Origin: Flavobacteriales bacterium
GTDB taxonomy: Bacteria; Bacteroidota; Bacteroidia; UBA10329
Reading direction: 5' to 3'
DNA: 37,675 nucleotides
Assembly (NCBI GenBank): GCA_021741075.1
Contig: JAIOYO010000026.1
Coordinates: 1-37,675 of the forward strand
Below the pieces are notes generated by a model. The model did no database searches. It was not told the DNA's origin and worked only from the letters and a program-made list of their open reading frames with translations. Below, piece after piece: positions 16,487 through 25,434 of the stretch (positions within the stretch are counted from its first letter, which is position 1; every line of letters begins with the position of its first letter). A program made the translations under genes and the position numbers.

Positions 16487-18241
16487 TCACAACTGAATCA
16501 ACCGCTTCTGCGTTTTGATGTCGAACGACCTTAGCTCCAATTCCTCCTCCGTAAACGTAGTGGGATTACCGTCTTCCACCACGCTACGTTCGCTTTCTGG
16601 CTTCAGCATTTCCATGGCTAATTGCTTGAATTTGGTTTGAATGGCACCTAAAAAGTGCTGTCCGAAAACGGTGTGACCACCTTCGTACAATTGCAATTGG
16701 TATTCCTCAAACGTGGTAATGTAACCGCAATATGCGTTTGAGTAGGTGGAGCAAATTACTTCAGTCACGCCACGATCTGCCAATACTTCAAGTAGCGTAT
16801 CTTCTAGTCGCTTCCCAGCAATGGTGGTTATTTCGGCAGGAATTCCGGCCAAGGCCAAATTGCCGAGAATGATAATCTGAATGGGTAAAATTTGCTGAAT
16901 CCAAGGTTTATCTCCCAAACTTCCGTTCGCATGAAACCTTTTAAACTGACCAATGGCAGGATCTGCCCAGCCGGGAACGACAAGGTTTTTGATATCGCGC
17001 GAGCCAAGAATTCTTCGGTCGTCTGCTTCAATTAAAATATCCTTTGGGCCTTGGGTGTGGTATTTCTCGTAAATACGGTCCGCTTTCTCCTTCGTCTTAA
17101 AAGGAGCTGCTGCAAGATCGTACACTTTTTGTGCTCTAATTAATGTTCGTGCTAAAGCGCCAACAGCAGGTGCCATGCCTGGGCCTTCAACGGTTCCTTC
17201 AAAGAAAGAGACTCCATGGCAGGCTGGGCCAGTTCGCGGATTTTCTTGTCCGCAGGCAAATTCTTTAGCGACAATGACTTTACGGAAGTCGACATATGTC
17301 ATAACATAATCGAGCCGAGTTGGAATGCCTTCCTGAGACTTTGCTTGCTTAAATAGCTGGTGTGCGTGCTCAAATTGAATCTCACCATTGTATTTGGCGC
17401 TCTCAAAATCGTCTTCAAATTTGCCTCGTGTCCATTTTTTCTTGCGGTCCCACTTCCAGTTTGGCGTTACATCGCCTGTTTTTCGCTGCGCGAAAACAGA
17501 AATAAACGTATCCTTCTTTCGTTTTCGAACTTTGTCTTCGTGGTACTTTGAAGCATAGCCCTTATTATCTGAACAAATTCGATGATTGTCGTTGCTCAAA
17601 CTGGTTGTATGCACGCCAAACCAGTTCCACGAGCCGATTGGGTTTCCTTCCAAATCATCGAAACGCATTAAAAGCATGCTACGATCCAAGGCCTGATTCG
17701 CCTCTTCCTTTTTGAGTTTGGTCTTTATCTCTGGATTGGCGTTGTAGGCATCTAACGAACGGTTGAAAGCCACTTCTTTATCTGCTCCTACCTCCGATTT
17801 AGAAATCTTAATGGTGGCTGGGCGAATGCTTTCCGCGGCTTCTACAATTGCTTCTACAATACCATCAACCACTTTCTGATACACTTCAGGCACAAAACCT
17901 GGAATGGTCATATTGTACAACCCAAAATGCGAATAGCCCCCTGGCGCACTGTGCGTGTGTTGCGCAGTTATCATCACAGAATCTTCTGTAAACCCAAGAT
18001 GTTCGTGCTTGCGCTTCAATTTCTTCATTACGCCACGTCTTATGGCTATAGTAATAAAGCATATCTCTGCATTAACTAAGGCCACTTTCTTGCCTGTTGC
18101 CGTGTCTCGAATGACGACCGCTCGCGCAAAAAGATCTGTTTCTACTCCCTTTACGATATTGAAATACATACCGTAACCCATCATTCCCACCCCGAGTTTG
18201 AACGCGGTGATGTCGGCCTTTCCAACGCCTATTTCATACAT
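16487..18241 (-). CDS. Neutral/alkaline ceramidase N-terminal domain family protein, nucleophile apparently missing
   Basis: The 584-aa product (start chosen at the ATG at 18241; an ATG 36 nt upstream would add 12 residues unlike the family) begins IGVGKADITAFKLGVGMMGY, the usual start of the ceramidase domain. Zinc-site elements are ITAQHTHSAPGG (H95, H97) and WFGVHTTSLSNDNH (H211), followed by SDNKGYAS. In characterised ceramidases the serine nucleophile lies just before G-D-x-S-P-N; here the text is FAQRKTGDVTPN (250-261), with no serine. No signal peptide is seen, unlike secreted ceramidases. It may hydrolyse a different amide or be inactive. It precedes gmhA by 53 nt on the same strand. 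Confidence 0.85.
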   Translation of the reverse strand: MYEIGVGKADITAFKLGVGMMGYGMYFNIVKGVETDLFARAVVIRDTATGKKVALVNAEICFITIAIRRGVMKKLKRKHEHLGFTEDSVMITAQHTHSAPGGYSHFGLYNMTIPGFVPEVYQKVVDGIVEAIVEAAESIRPATIKISKSEVGADKEVAFNRSLDAYNANPEIKTKLKKEEANQALDRSMLLMRFDDLEGNPIGSWNWFGVHTTSLSNDNHRICSDNKGYASKYHEDKVRKRKKDTFISVFAQRKTGDVTPNWKWDRKKKWTRGKFEDDFESAKYNGEIQFEHAHQLFKQAKSQEGIPTRLDYVMTYVDFRKVIVAKEFACGQENPRTGPACHGVSFFEGTVEGPGMAPAVGALARTLIRAQKVYDLAAAPFKTKEKADRIYEKYHTQGPKDILIEADDRRILGSRDIKNLVVPGWADPAIGQFKRFHANGSLGDKPWIQQILPIQIIILGNLALAGIPAEITTIAGKRLEDTLLEVLADRGVTEVICSTYSNAYCGYITTFEEYQLQLYEGGHTVFGQHFLGAIQTKFKQLAMEMLKPESERSVVEDGNPTTFTEEELELRSFDIKTQKRLIQL

Positions 18242-18354
18242 AATACCAGTAGTGTTTTGAGTAAAAAACCGCCTCATTTGGCAGCCTTGGCTAAATTAGA
18301 AACTATGTACGTAATTGATATTTGTCAATTGATTTTTTCGGTCATTTGACGAAA

Positions 18355-18969
18355 ATGAAGCCACAAATGCGACATAACCGACATCTCATCATCTTTATCA
18401 AGAATCCTGTAATGGGAAAAGTAAAGACCAGACTGGCTGCTGGCATCGGTAATGAGAAGGCGCTAGAAGTGTATAATCAACTGCTAGAGATAACCAGAAA
18501 TGCGGCCCTCCAATCAGATTGCACCCGAAATGTTTTCTATTCTGATGAGATTGAAAACGATGCTTGGGAGGAGGATAAATTCAACAAGTTTGTGCAGGAA
18601 GGCAATTCGTTGGGTGATAGGATGAAAAATGCCTTTGAGCAAATTTTTGCGCTAGGGGCAAATGAGGCAATAATTATCGGAAGCGATTGCCCCCAACTCT
18701 CTCCGTATATCATTGAAGATGCATTCGAACTGCTTCAAACTAAAGATGTCTGCATTGGTCCTGCCAAGGATGGCGGTTACTACCTTCTTGGGATGAAAAA
18801 TCTGCATGCTTTTCTCTTTGAAGGAAAGAAATGGAGCACGGATTCGGTTTTCACTGATACTACCAATAACCTCGATACAAATAAGTTGAGTTATGGATTG
18901 GTTCGAAAGCTTTCTGACCTTGATAACATTACCGACTTGAGAAATTCTAAACTTAGTTTTCTGGAATAA
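18355..18969 (+). CDS. TIGR04282-family (arsenosugar biosynthesis-type) glycosyltransferase
   Basis: The 204-aa protein has a nucleotide-sugar transferase fold: the N-terminal HLIIFIKNPVMGKVKTRLAA resembles the P-loop-like start of GT-A nucleotidyl enzymes, GSDCPQLS supplies a metal-binding D-x-D-like site, and DGGYYLLGMK is the family signature. The family name derives from one arsenosugar gene cluster, but most members have unknown acceptors, and nothing here points to arsenic. The ATG at 18355 is used; an ATG 12 nt further in is possible, and a TTG at 18322 would add non-conserved residues. The stop codon is part of the terminator stem that follows. Confidence 0.85.
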   Translation: MKPQMRHNRHLIIFIKNPVMGKVKTRLAAGIGNEKALEVYNQLLEITRNAALQSDCTRNVFYSDEIENDAWEEDKFNKFVQEGNSLGDRMKNAFEQIFALGANEAIIIGSDCPQLSPYIIEDAFELLQTKDVCIGPAKDGGYYLLGMKNLHAFLFEGKKWSTDSVFTDTTNNLDTNKLSYGLVRKLSDLDNITDLRNSKLSFLE

Positions 18970-19004
18970 AGAAGGGCGTTCCGATAAATCGGAACGCCCT
19001 TCTT
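18969..19004. terminator. Bidirectional intrinsic terminator
   Basis: Perfect 17-bp arms at 18969-18985 and 18988-19004 around a 2-nt AA centre give a strong GC-rich hairpin. It separates the convergent glycosyltransferase (+) and lipoprotein (-) genes. T-tracts are short on both sides, so strength rests on the stem. Confidence 0.8.
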
Positions 19005-19024
19005 CGCAGTTTAGGTATGATGCC

Positions 19025-19741
19025 TTACAGCACGTATATGCTAAAGAAAACGGCCCCTAAAATAATTGCCAGCACTGCCAATCCAGCACCGATTATTCCG
19101 AAAATCATTCCTAATCGAGCTTGTGATCCGGTACCATTGTTCTTCTTGTAAAGAATGGCAAATGTAATTGCGGCACCACCAAGCAAAAGAGCTAGAACGG
19201 CTGCTCCCCACACAAAAGATGAGAAGAAAACCACTGTTAGTATTGCAAAAATCAAAGCCATTGCTCCGAATGCCAGCGAACCTATCCCTGTACCGAACGC
19301 AACCCATTTCATCCAATCCGACCCTCCAACCGGAGCAGCTTTGCTCGGTTTGGCAATTTCTCTGCTGATGTGCTGCATCCGCTGCTCAAAGGTCATTTCT
19401 TTAAACTCCTCGGAACGGGCAATCTCCTTCATGCCTCGTTTCTTTTCGGCCTCAAAGGCCTGTGGTTTAGCTTCAGAAGCATCGGCTGTAAGTGCTAACT
19501 CTTCATTCACTTCAATCTCTTTCACATCAACAGGCTCAACCGTTTTCACTTCCTCTGTTTTACGAGCTTCAGCTACTTCGGCTTCTTCGGCTAGCTGTAC
19601 TTTCTCTCTTTTTTTAGAAATATCAACATGAAAACCAGGTCGATATTTTCGTTTAATGATGTCTATGTTTCCGCATGATGAGAACATCAGACCAGCGGCT
19701 AAAACCGCAATCAATGCTTGCAATTGAACGTTTCGTTTCAT
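19025..19741 (-). CDS. Lipoprotein with C-terminal membrane segments, function unknown
   Basis: The 238-aa product has a lipobox (LMFSSC, C23) after a hydrophobic N-terminus, then a charged, Glu/Lys/Ala-rich linker (about 40-140) that is likely extended or coiled. The last 90 residues hold three hydrophobic segments: GIGSLAFGAMALIFAILTVV, WGAAVLALLLGGAAITFAIL and GMIFGIIGAGLAVLAIILGA. A lipid anchor combined with polytopic helices is uncommon for an outer-membrane lipoprotein and suggests an inner-membrane protein. I do not recognise a named domain beyond a DUF4190-like look of the helices. It lies 84 nt downstream of the ABC-F gene with its own -7 box. Confidence 0.7.
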   Translation of the reverse strand: MKRNVQLQALIAVLAAGLMFSSCGNIDIIKRKYRPGFHVDISKKREKVQLAEEAEVAEARKTEEVKTVEPVDVKEIEVNEELALTADASEAKPQAFEAEKKRGMKEIARSEEFKEMTFEQRMQHISREIAKPSKAAPVGGSDWMKWVAFGTGIGSLAFGAMALIFAILTVVFFSSFVWGAAVLALLLGGAAITFAILYKKNNGTGSQARLGMIFGIIGAGLAVLAIILGAVFFSIYVL

Positions 19742-19764
19742 TTCAAATTTTTTAAGGTTGCGGG

Positions 19765-19772
19765 CAAAATTA
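19765..19772 (-). promoter_or_regulatory. Putative -7 box (TAatTTTG) for the lipoprotein gene
   Basis: An exact TAnnTTTG on the minus strand, 23 nt before the ATG at 19741. A TTTG (minus strand, 19798-19801) is 25 nt upstream, longer than the usual spacing. Confidence 0.45.
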
Positions 19773-19825
19773 GGTTTAAGCTTAGGTCACATCTTGACAA
19801 AAAGCAGCTATTTATCAACGGCAGA

Positions 19826-21766
19826 TTATGAATTACTCAGCGTTTCGTGTTTGTTAACCGCATCTTCCCACTCGGCCATTTTAGCGTTGAGCGCATCTTG
19901 CTTTTGCTGATATTCTTTGAACACATCGCGCTCGGTCAGCGCTTCTTTGTAGCCCTCGGCATCAAGCATTAATTCATCCAAATCGGCTATTTCTTTTTCG
20001 AGTTTGGCTATTTCTTGCTCCAATCTATCTGCACGATTCTTGGCGTTTCGGACCTCCTTTTCGCGCTCTTTGCGTAGGTGCTGCTCTTCCTTTGTTTCGC
20101 GTTTGGTCTCGACTTTCACCTCCACAGCCTTCGGTTTTGCGCTAAATTCCTGAATGCTGGTGGCTTTCACTTTATCCAAAAATTCATACACATCACCAAT
20201 GTGTTGTTTCACGTTTTTGTCTTTGAACTCGTAGACTTTCGAAGTTAATCCACTGAGAAAATCTCTATCGTGAGAAACAATGATCATGGCACCATCATAC
20301 TTCTGAAGTGCTTGTTTCAGCACGTCTTTCGAGTGCATGTCCAAGTGATTGGTCGGTTCATCCAGAACCAAAAGATTCACTGGCTCCAAAAGCAATTTGG
20401 CTAGGGCCAAACGACCTCGTTCCCCTCCAGATAGCACGCTTACTTTCTTGTCCACGTCTTCTCCTCCAAATAGGAACGAACCGAGAATATCGCGCAATTT
20501 CGTGCGAACATCACCTCGCGCCACATCATCAAGCGTTTGGAACACGGTCTTGGAAGAATCGAGCGATTCGGCCTGATCCTGAGCGTAATAACCCATTGCC
20601 ACGTTGTGTCCCAATTCCAAATTTCCCGTGTAATCAAGGTCGCCTACAACAATCTTCGAGAATGTGGTTTTTCCTTCACCGTTCTTTCCAAGAAGCGCTA
20701 CTTTCTCGCCTCTATCGAGCATGAGGTCCACGTTTTTCAATACTTCAAGATTGCCATACGTCTTAGAAACACCTTCGGCCAAAACGACCACTTTTCCAGA
20801 CCGTGGTGCTGGCGGGAACCGAAGTCGCATGACCGAAGTGTCTTGTTGTTCCACCTCAATCCGATCCACCTTCTCCAGTGCTTTAATTCTACTCTGTACT
20901 TGTGTTGCCTTGGAGGCCTTTGATCGGAAACGGTCAATAAAACGCTCGGTATCGGCAATAAATTTCTGCTGATTTTCGTACGAGGCCATCTGCAATGCAA
21001 TCCGCTCGGCACGTTGCGTTACGTATTTCGAATACGGAACGCGGTAATCGTTAATCCTACCAAGGGTAATTTCTATGGTGCGATTAGTAATGTTATCCAA
21101 GAACGCCCTGTCGTGTGAAACAAGGATTACCGTTCCGTTATGGTCTTTTAGGAATTCCTCCAACCACTGAATGGAAAGGATATCCAAGTGGTTGGTCGGC
21201 TCATCCAATAGCAGTACATCGGGCCGCTGAACAAGTATCTTGGCCAACTCTACCCGCATTTGCCATCCACCGCTAAACTCCTCCATCTTTCGGGTTAAAT
21301 CTTTGCGCAAAAAACCTAATCCCATCAGTACTTTTTCCACTTCGGCATCGGCAGTGTCGCCACCGAGTAAACTGAACCTATCGTTGGCAACAGTCATGTC
21401 CTGAATGAGCTCCATGTAGGAATCGGTCTCGTAATCCGTGCGCTCTTCCAACTGCTTGGTGTAGTATTTAACCTTTGCATCAAGGTCTTTTAGCTCGGCA
21501 AGCGCGCTGTAGGTCTCATCAAAAATGGTCTTTCCAGCCTTCGGCTTGATATCCTGAGAAAGGTAGCCGATGGTGGCACCGCTTGGCTTAGAAATGGCGC
21601 CCGATTCGGCCTCCAATTGACCCGAAATAACTTTTAAAAGGGTGGATTTTCCGGCACCGTTTTTACCAACAAGACCAATCCTATCCTTCGGATTGGCTAA
21701 AAAAGAAATGTTATTGAAAAGGAATTTTCCGTTGAATTGAACGGAAATTTGGTTAAGTGATATCAT
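19826..21766 (-). CDS. ABC-F family ATPase (Uup/EttA-like)
   Basis: The 646-aa protein has two ABC domains in tandem and no membrane segments, the mark of ABC-F proteins that act on ribosomes. Domain 1 has Walker A GLVGKNGAGKSTLL and signature SGGWQMRVELAKIL; domain 2 has LLGKNGEGKTTF and LSGGERGRLALAKLL. Both have the Walker B LDEPTNHLD. The linker between them carries many basic residues, and the C-terminus (about 550-646) is a charged coiled coil as in Uup. The start is set at the ATG at 21766 (MISLNQISVQF); an upstream ATG adds 12 unlike residues. It is translation- or ribosome-related, with no evidence for antibiotic resistance. Confidence 0.93.
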   Translation of the reverse strand: MISLNQISVQFNGKFLFNNISFLANPKDRIGLVGKNGAGKSTLLKVISGQLEAESGAISKPSGATIGYLSQDIKPKAGKTIFDETYSALAELKDLDAKVKYYTKQLEERTDYETDSYMELIQDMTVANDRFSLLGGDTADAEVEKVLMGLGFLRKDLTRKMEEFSGGWQMRVELAKILVQRPDVLLLDEPTNHLDILSIQWLEEFLKDHNGTVILVSHDRAFLDNITNRTIEITLGRINDYRVPYSKYVTQRAERIALQMASYENQQKFIADTERFIDRFRSKASKATQVQSRIKALEKVDRIEVEQQDTSVMRLRFPPAPRSGKVVVLAEGVSKTYGNLEVLKNVDLMLDRGEKVALLGKNGEGKTTFSKIVVGDLDYTGNLELGHNVAMGYYAQDQAESLDSSKTVFQTLDDVARGDVRTKLRDILGSFLFGGEDVDKKVSVLSGGERGRLALAKLLLEPVNLLVLDEPTNHLDMHSKDVLKQALQKYDGAMIIVSHDRDFLSGLTSKVYEFKDKNVKQHIGDVYEFLDKVKATSIQEFSAKPKAVEVKVETKRETKEEQHLRKEREKEVRNAKNRADRLEQEIAKLEKEIADLDELMLDAEGYKEALTERDVFKEYQQKQDALNAKMAEWEDAVNKHETLSNS

Positions 21767-21832
21767 TCCGCAAAAGTGCGTAATTGTCTTCTTAATTGTC
21801 ACCTAAGTTGCGATGGTTTTCAGCAATCTGTG

Positions 21833-21840
21833 TTCCTTTG
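21833..21840 (+). promoter_or_regulatory. Possible -7 box (TTccTTTG) for the DUF983 gene
   Basis: One mismatch from TAnnTTTG, 7 nt before the ATG at 21848, with a TTG 22 nt upstream. The identical octamer lies 4 nt before the start of the NAD(P)-binding gene on the minus strand (22886-22893). Confidence 0.3.
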
Positions 21841-21847
21841 TGGACAA

Positions 21848-22261
21848 ATGGAAAAACCGATGTTGGAAGGAACCAAGATTTACAGTATTCTGAGGTTGAA
21901 ATGTCCCCGCTGTCAGGAAGGAGATCTTTTTATGACGCGAAACCCTTACAATTTTACTAAGCTCGAAACCATGCACGATGCGTGTCCGGTCTGCAAGCAG
22001 AGTTATTGCCCAGAACCAGGATTTTTTTATGGAGCAATGTATGTGAGTTATGCGCTAACGATTGCGTTAAGCGTTGCCGTTTTTGTTGCAATGATTGTGC
22101 TTTGGCAGTTTGACGTGTTATGGTATCTTGGACTGAATGCCTTAGCTATTATCCTACTTTTCCCTCCTATTTTCAGGGTTTCGAGAGCCGTTTGGTTTAA
22201 CTTTTTTGTTTCCTACAAAACACCAGAAGAAAGAGCTATTTTAAATCAGGAAAAAGCGTGA
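21848..22261 (+). CDS. DUF983 zinc-ribbon membrane protein
   Basis: The 137-aa protein has an N-terminal pair of CxxC motifs (CPRCQEGDLF and CPVCKQSYCPEPG) that should form a zinc ribbon, followed by two hydrophobic helices (YALTIALSVAVFVAMIVLW and LGLNALAIILLFPPIFRV). This order fits DUF983. Function of the family is not established. The start at 21848 is chosen because the frame upstream encodes unlike residues and overlaps the ABC-F promoter region; ATG at 21860 is an alternative. The 3' end overlaps the convergent NAD(P)-binding gene by 16 nt. Confidence 0.82.
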   Translation: MEKPMLEGTKIYSILRLKCPRCQEGDLFMTRNPYNFTKLETMHDACPVCKQSYCPEPGFFYGAMYVSYALTIALSVAVFVAMIVLWQFDVLWYLGLNALAIILLFPPIFRVSRAVWFNFFVSYKTPEERAILNQEKA

Positions 22262-22881
22262 AGTGCGTCTCCTTCGAGAATGTGAACGCCAGTTAGGCTT
22301 TCTTTTCCCAACCTGACCATCGCTTTTGCAACGGTAGAACCTTGAATTCCTTTGTACTTGCTCATTGAGCCCACCATCAAGGGATTTACCAACATCATTA
22401 CTCCTTTTCCAATCAATTCACCAAAACGAAATTCCTTTCGTTCGCCCATGAGCATAGATGGACGAAGAATGATTAACGAGTCGAACCCGATTGCTTCGAG
22501 GTCTTTTTCTGTTTCGCCTTTAACTCTTAAATAGAAGTTTGAAGTTTGAGGATTTGCGCCTACCGAGGAAACCAATACAAATGTTTTTGCGCCAGCTGCT
22601 TTTGCATTTCTGGCCAAATCCAACACCAGATCATGATCTACGTGATAGAAAGCCTTCTGGCTTCCTGCCGTTGCGATAGTTGTTCCCAAGGCACAGAAAG
22701 CAACATCAACTTCGCTAAGTTTCTGTTGAGATAAATCACCAACTAAAACTTCAAACTTTTCTGAAAGCTGAAGCGGTTTGCGAGAAAGCACCGCTACTTT
22801 TTCGAATGAATTATCAACCTTCAATAAGTTGAGGAGAATACTGCCGATAAAACCTGTGGAACCTGCTACTGCTGCTTTCAT
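22246..22881 (-). CDS. NAD(P)-binding Rossmann-fold protein (atypical SDR-like)
   Basis: The 211-aa protein starts with MKAAVAGSTGFIGSILL, a glycine-rich NAD(P)-binding loop, and continues with FCALGTTIATAGS and FVLVSSVGANPQTSNFYLRV, the pattern of atypical short-chain dehydrogenases such as the HTATIP2/TIP30-like group. A YxxxK active site is replaced by YLRVKGETE (Y-L-R-V-K), which still gives Y-x-x-x-K. The substrate is unknown. It starts 12 nt after the metzincin stop, so it may be co-transcribed; a TTccTTTG octamer sits in that gap. Its end overlaps the DUF983 gene. Confidence 0.82.
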   Translation of the reverse strand: MKAAVAGSTGFIGSILLNLLKVDNSFEKVAVLSRKPLQLSEKFEVLVGDLSQQKLSEVDVAFCALGTTIATAGSQKAFYHVDHDLVLDLARNAKAAGAKTFVLVSSVGANPQTSNFYLRVKGETEKDLEAIGFDSLIILRPSMLMGERKEFRFGELIGKGVMMLVNPLMVGSMSKYKGIQGSTVAKAMVRLGKESLTGVHILEGDALHAFS

Positions 22882-22893
22882 GCAACAAAGGAA

Positions 22894-24648
22894 TCAGTTT
22901 TTAATCAAACGCTGAATGTGCGATTTTGCTTCATCGCGAACTTCAAGCACATACACACCTTTTGATAGCTGAGATGTTGAAATAGTCTGATTATTTGAAT
23001 TCAAAATACCATTCAATACCATTCGACCAGCTGCGTCAAAAATGGAAAACAGACTTCCTGATTTCCATTCTCCAGCAATGGTAATTTGATCTTGGAACGG
23101 ATTTGGAAAAACTAAAATCTCATTCTTGATTTTATCATCAACGGCATTAATCAGGCTAAGATTGCAGGTTGAAAAATCAAAATACTGATGCGATTCATTG
23201 CCGCATGTAGTTGGAGCCTCAACTGCCTGAGTACTCACATAATTTCCTCCATCAATAGAAGGCGAGTACAAATCCCTTCGCATGGCACCTTCCGTCAACT
23301 GAAAATACATTGGAGAACTCAAGTTATTGTTGTGCTGCAGCAGGTGCGCATGTCCTATTTCATGCAGAATGGCTGTTTCCAAATCATATAGATTGCCAGT
23401 CGGAGCCACATCGCCTATCCACCAATCAATATCTCGATTGAGTAAAATATCAACCTCAATCAGATTCCATTGCAATCCATTTGGAGTACTGCAACCAGAA
23501 AATGTAGTAACTGTTTTTCCTAGTAGATAAGAAGGCAACTGTCCGGGGTTTGAAAGTCCGATAAGATTATTTCCATCGTGAGCCCAGTCGGTCATATTCA
23601 AAATCTCGTTATCAAGCGCAAAATTCACACCTGTATTACATGCCCATTTTTCGAATGCTGCGTCTACCATATTTGAGCTTCCCACAAACTGCGCTAATTG
23701 TTGGTTTCTCTTGTATACGTAACCGCCAGACTGCATTCCAACAAGCATGGTACTGTTGAGTTGGTTTGAATAAACAACTTCACTTTTTGCATACTCAACG
23801 GATACCTCCTGCGCACTTTCTGCGCTGGCCCCGTTTCCTGAAACGACTCGGACTGATCCTGTACCTGCAACAGTGTTATTGTAAAGTGTGGAAGAAGGAA
23901 CGTACATCTCAATCTGTGTGTCTGTCCAACTTATATAATGTGGACCAGTTGGCAGACTTACGAAACTTTGGCCACCATCATCGGCATTATGAAAAGCCAC
24001 ATAACCATCTCCTTGTTCGGTTCCAAAACCTTGACCAGTAATAGTGAGAACGGTTTGTGTTCCTGCAGTTACGGCAAGCGGATAAACTGAAGAAATTTCA
24101 GGAACTGCTCTGCTTGTTTGAGTTGCATTTGCTTGAAGAAGATCAACCGGAATTCTTCTAAGTTCTATAGTTTGAGTTCCCGTTGCACGAGCAATGCTTT
24201 CATACAATACTTCGCGATGTGCGACATTTTTCAAGCCATAAACAGTTCCGCTTTTTTCATCCACCGAATAAAATGCTGATGCTAATGATGTTAGCGAACG
24301 GTTCAAATCATCGTTCACAACTAAAACACCATATTCGCCCACGTGCATTTGGGCACTTGGCGTGACTACTTGCATCCAATCGCCCAATACCCCTCCTTCG
24401 GTAACCACATCTATATTAAAACCAACCTCTCCCTTAAACACGCGATAAACATCAATACTGTTTGATGTATAGATATTTCCATCTGCTGCAGCAAAAGTTT
24501 GTTGGCTCACAATTTTTCCTTCGATGATCTTGTTGGAAGAATTCAGCTGTTGTTCCACCGCGTTTGGAAGGCTCAGGCATTGCGCACAAACTTCCAGCCC
24601 CAAAAACAAGGAAATCAGCAGTGCAAAATGATACTTTTGAGACTTCAA
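22894..24648 (-). CDS. Secreted metzincin-like metalloprotease with IPT/TIG and T9SS domains
   Basis: The 584-aa protein starts with TTG at 24648; no ATG lies nearby in frame, and this start gives a complete signal peptide (MKSQKYHFALLISLFLGLEV, then CAQ). An IPT/TIG-like domain is seen at about 182-285 (PEISSVYPLAVTAGTQTVLT then GQGFG). The protease motif HEIGHAHLLQH (429-439) gives zinc ligands H429, H433, H439 and base E430, with a likely Met-turn in SSPMYF (M447). The glycine usual at the eighth motif position is Leu. A T9SS type A domain begins near VFPNPF (513-518). It is secreted; the substrate is unknown. Confidence 0.88.
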   Translation of the reverse strand: MKSQKYHFALLISLFLGLEVCAQCLSLPNAVEQQLNSSNKIIEGKIVSQQTFAAADGNIYTSNSIDVYRVFKGEVGFNIDVVTEGGVLGDWMQVVTPSAQMHVGEYGVLVVNDDLNRSLTSLASAFYSVDEKSGTVYGLKNVAHREVLYESIARATGTQTIELRRIPVDLLQANATQTSRAVPEISSVYPLAVTAGTQTVLTITGQGFGTEQGDGYVAFHNADDGGQSFVSLPTGPHYISWTDTQIEMYVPSSTLYNNTVAGTGSVRVVSGNGASAESAQEVSVEYAKSEVVYSNQLNSTMLVGMQSGGYVYKRNQQLAQFVGSSNMVDAAFEKWACNTGVNFALDNEILNMTDWAHDGNNLIGLSNPGQLPSYLLGKTVTTFSGCSTPNGLQWNLIEVDILLNRDIDWWIGDVAPTGNLYDLETAILHEIGHAHLLQHNNNLSSPMYFQLTEGAMRRDLYSPSIDGGNYVSTQAVEAPTTCGNESHQYFDFSTCNLSLINAVDDKIKNEILVFPNPFQDQITIAGEWKSGSLFSIFDAAGRMVLNGILNSNNQTISTSQLSKGVYVLEVRDEAKSHIQRLIKN

Positions 24649-24768
24649 AAAGGTAGGTTTATTTGGTCGGTCAACGGTTGTTCAATCTACCGATTACACC
24701 TTTTGATGTTGCGGGATTCACGTAGTTTTAGACCAAGAGGGAGATACGCCCGATGAATAAGTTTTAAC

Positions 24769-25434
24769 ATGACACAATCAGAGAAGTCGTTTGTCGAAGT
24801 TCCCAGGACTGCCCGCTATTTCAGCCTGAATTCTGTACAGCCCACGACAAAAAATATTTGGATTGTCTTACATGGCTACGGACAGCTGGCGGAATACTTC
24901 ATAAAACACTTTGAAGATTTGAATCCGGAAGAGAATTTCATCATCGCCCCTGAAGGTCTTTCGAGGTTCTATGTTGATGGTTTGATGGGCCGAGTTGGCG
25001 CTAGTTGGATGACCAAAGAAGACCGGGAAGAAGAGATTAAAGACCAGTCAAATTATATTAACGCAGTTTTGAAAGATTCTGGGGTTGACCCTACAAATAC
25101 CTCGTATCGTTTTGTTGTTCTTGGCTTTTCGCAAGGAACTGCAACGGCCGTCCGCTGGTTTGCGAAAAATAAAATCCGTCCATCACAATTGGTGCTTTGG
25201 GCAGGCTCGTTTCCGCACGATATAGATTCTGCAGAACTATCAGACATCTTCACAGATCTTCCGGTTCATTTCGTTTATGGTAATGAAGACCAATTTCTGA
25301 AGAATGTGAACATTGATGAGAAAACTGCCGAACTTGAAAAGATGGGGATGAAGTTGAAACCTTGGACTTTTGAAGGAAAACACGTGATGGACAAACCAAC
25401 TCTTGCCAAGATTGTTGATAGCTTTGTTCCTTGA
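24769..25434 (+). CDS. Alpha/beta hydrolase, carboxylesterase/phospholipase type
   Basis: The 221-aa protein has the carboxylesterase order: oxyanion region VLHGYGQ (33-39), nucleophile elbow LGFSQG (S121), acid YGNEDQF (D174) and histidine EGKHVMD (H205). The compact size and lack of a signal peptide fit cytoplasmic esterases related to YtpA/EstB-type enzymes. A substrate cannot be named. A TAagTTTT near-match to the -7 box ends 3 nt before the start codon. A short direct repeat follows the stop, then the YqeY gene. Confidence 0.85.
   Translation: MTQSEKSFVEVPRTARYFSLNSVQPTTKNIWIVLHGYGQLAEYFIKHFEDLNPEENFIIAPEGLSRFYVDGLMGRVGASWMTKEDREEEIKDQSNYINAVLKDSGVDPTNTSYRFVVLGFSQGTATAVRWFAKNKIRPSQLVLWAGSFPHDIDSAELSDIFTDLPVHFVYGNEDQFLKNVNIDEKTAELEKMGMKLKPWTFEGKHVMDKPTLAKIVDSFVP

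Noticed and set aside
19155..19631. 158-aa plus-strand open frame opposite the lipoprotein gene
   Set aside because: Its Ser/Ala-rich composition mirrors the Glu/Ala/Lys-rich linker on the coding strand.
19826..21766. Antibiotic-resistance ABC-F (Msr/Vga type)
   Set aside because: The C-terminal coiled coil and general architecture fit Uup/EttA-like housekeeping ABC-F proteins, and no resistance context is present.
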